From DASWTL01 sp036402155 (lineage in GTDB: Bacteria; Bacteroidota; Bacteroidia; Sphingobacteriales; Sphingobacteriaceae): DNA of 5,454 nucleotides. Location: NCBI GenBank assembly GCA_036402155.1, contig DASWTL010000263.1, forward strand, positions 1 through 5,454, read 5' to 3'. Position numbers and translations under genes: made by a program. The notes beneath the pieces were generated by a model. It saw only the letters and a program-made list of their open reading frames with translations, made no database searches and was not told the DNA's origin. Positions 5,189-5,454 of this stretch are shown one piece after another. How positions within the stretch are numbered: position 1 is the first letter of the stretch; each line of letters opens with the position of its first letter.

Positions 5189-5454
5189 TTATTGTTCTGA
5201 AAGGTTCTTTACTACTTCCAGGCCTTTGGTAAAACCATTGTTCATCATTTCTTCCCATTCTTCGCCGGTTTGCACAGAAGCATTCAGGGTGGTAATGCCA
5301 TTTCTTTCGGAAAGGTGGTATTCTTCCAGCGAGCCTGCCCAACTTTTCACACGCTCGCTCGTGGTATCTTCTTTACCATCTATTATCTCGCCTAAGTGTT
5401 CAAATACAATATCATAGGGTTCGTTTTTGTTTTTTATGGTACTTACCATGCCCC
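5189..5454 (-). CDS. AHSA1/SRPBCC-family protein, C-terminal part, 5' end outside window
   Basis: The last 87 residues are visible and the frame stays open to the right edge. An ATG at 5447-5449 is preceded in frame by a Gly codon, and the reading ...G-M-V-S-x-I fits the inside of the family rather than an N-terminus, so the gene is cut by the edge. HLGEIIDGKEDTTSERVKSWAGSLEEY, the following beta strands (LSERNGITTLNASVQ) and the C-terminal amphipathic helix FTKGLEVVKNLSEQ are typical of the AHSA1-type START/SRPBCC domain, a helix-grip fold with a hydrophobic pocket. Family members are named after the Hsp90 activator domain, but bacterial ones mostly lack known ligands. It is the first visible gene of the leftward unit with the DinB-like and VOC genes; in related genomes an ArsR-type repressor often stands upstream, which cannot be checked here. 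Confidence 0.85.
   Translation of the reverse strand, partial: GMVSTIKNKNEPYDIVFEHLGEIIDGKEDTTSERVKSWAGSLEEYHLSERNGITTLNASVQTGEEWEEMMNNGFTKGLEVVKNLSEQ

Overview
The window looks like chromosomal DNA of a Bacteroidota species, probably of the Sphingobacteriaceae/Chitinophagaceae kind. The evidence is a type IX secretion (Por) C-terminal sorting domain at the left edge, genes almost without Shine-Dalgarno sequences, several sites resembling the Bacteroidota promoter (TTTG, about 19-20 bases, then TAnnTTTG), moderate GC, and short loosely packed accessory genes. The placement below phylum is an inference. I see no rRNA, tRNA, CRISPR array, insertion sequence or prophage gene.

Left region (1-1420): the 3' end of a secreted T9SS cargo protein on the + strand meets an exodeoxyribonuclease III gene (xth) on the - strand. 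Between them lies a hairpin with A/T runs on both sides that can terminate both genes. The xth gene is richer in GC than its neighbours and resembles the proteobacterial form of the enzyme. A tandem array of the heptamer GTGAGTA sits directly before its start codon.

Middle region (1421-3913, all - strand): a small exported NTF2-like protein lies downstream of a probable three-gene unit. In transcription order that unit is an AraC-type regulator, a 62-residue tautomerase, and a short-chain dehydrogenase/reductase (SDR). Tautomerase and SDR genes are 10 bases apart and almost certainly co-transcribed. Both encoded enzymes depart from their textbook active sites: the SDR has Pro where the catalytic Tyr should be, and the tautomerase lacks both arginines of classical 4-oxalocrotonate tautomerase. 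The regulator is probably their controller, and a perfect 13-base palindrome overlaps the predicted promoter of the pair.

Right region (3914-5454): an otherwise empty stretch holds a possible 44-residue, very basic protein gene on the + strand, whose stop codon falls in the loop of a strong hairpin. Beyond it, reading leftward on the - strand, is a compact unit of AHSA1/SRPBCC (cut by the window edge), DinB-like and PhnB-like VOC proteins. This is a typical Bacteroidota grouping of small stress- or detoxification-type proteins without assigned substrates. The DinB-like protein lacks the usual metal-binding histidines.

The window is mostly ordinary accessory chromosome. The points most worth checking are the AraC/tautomerase/non-canonical SDR unit, the small basic ORF with its hairpin, and the heptamer array before xth. 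I do not see convincing evidence of a wholly new system.
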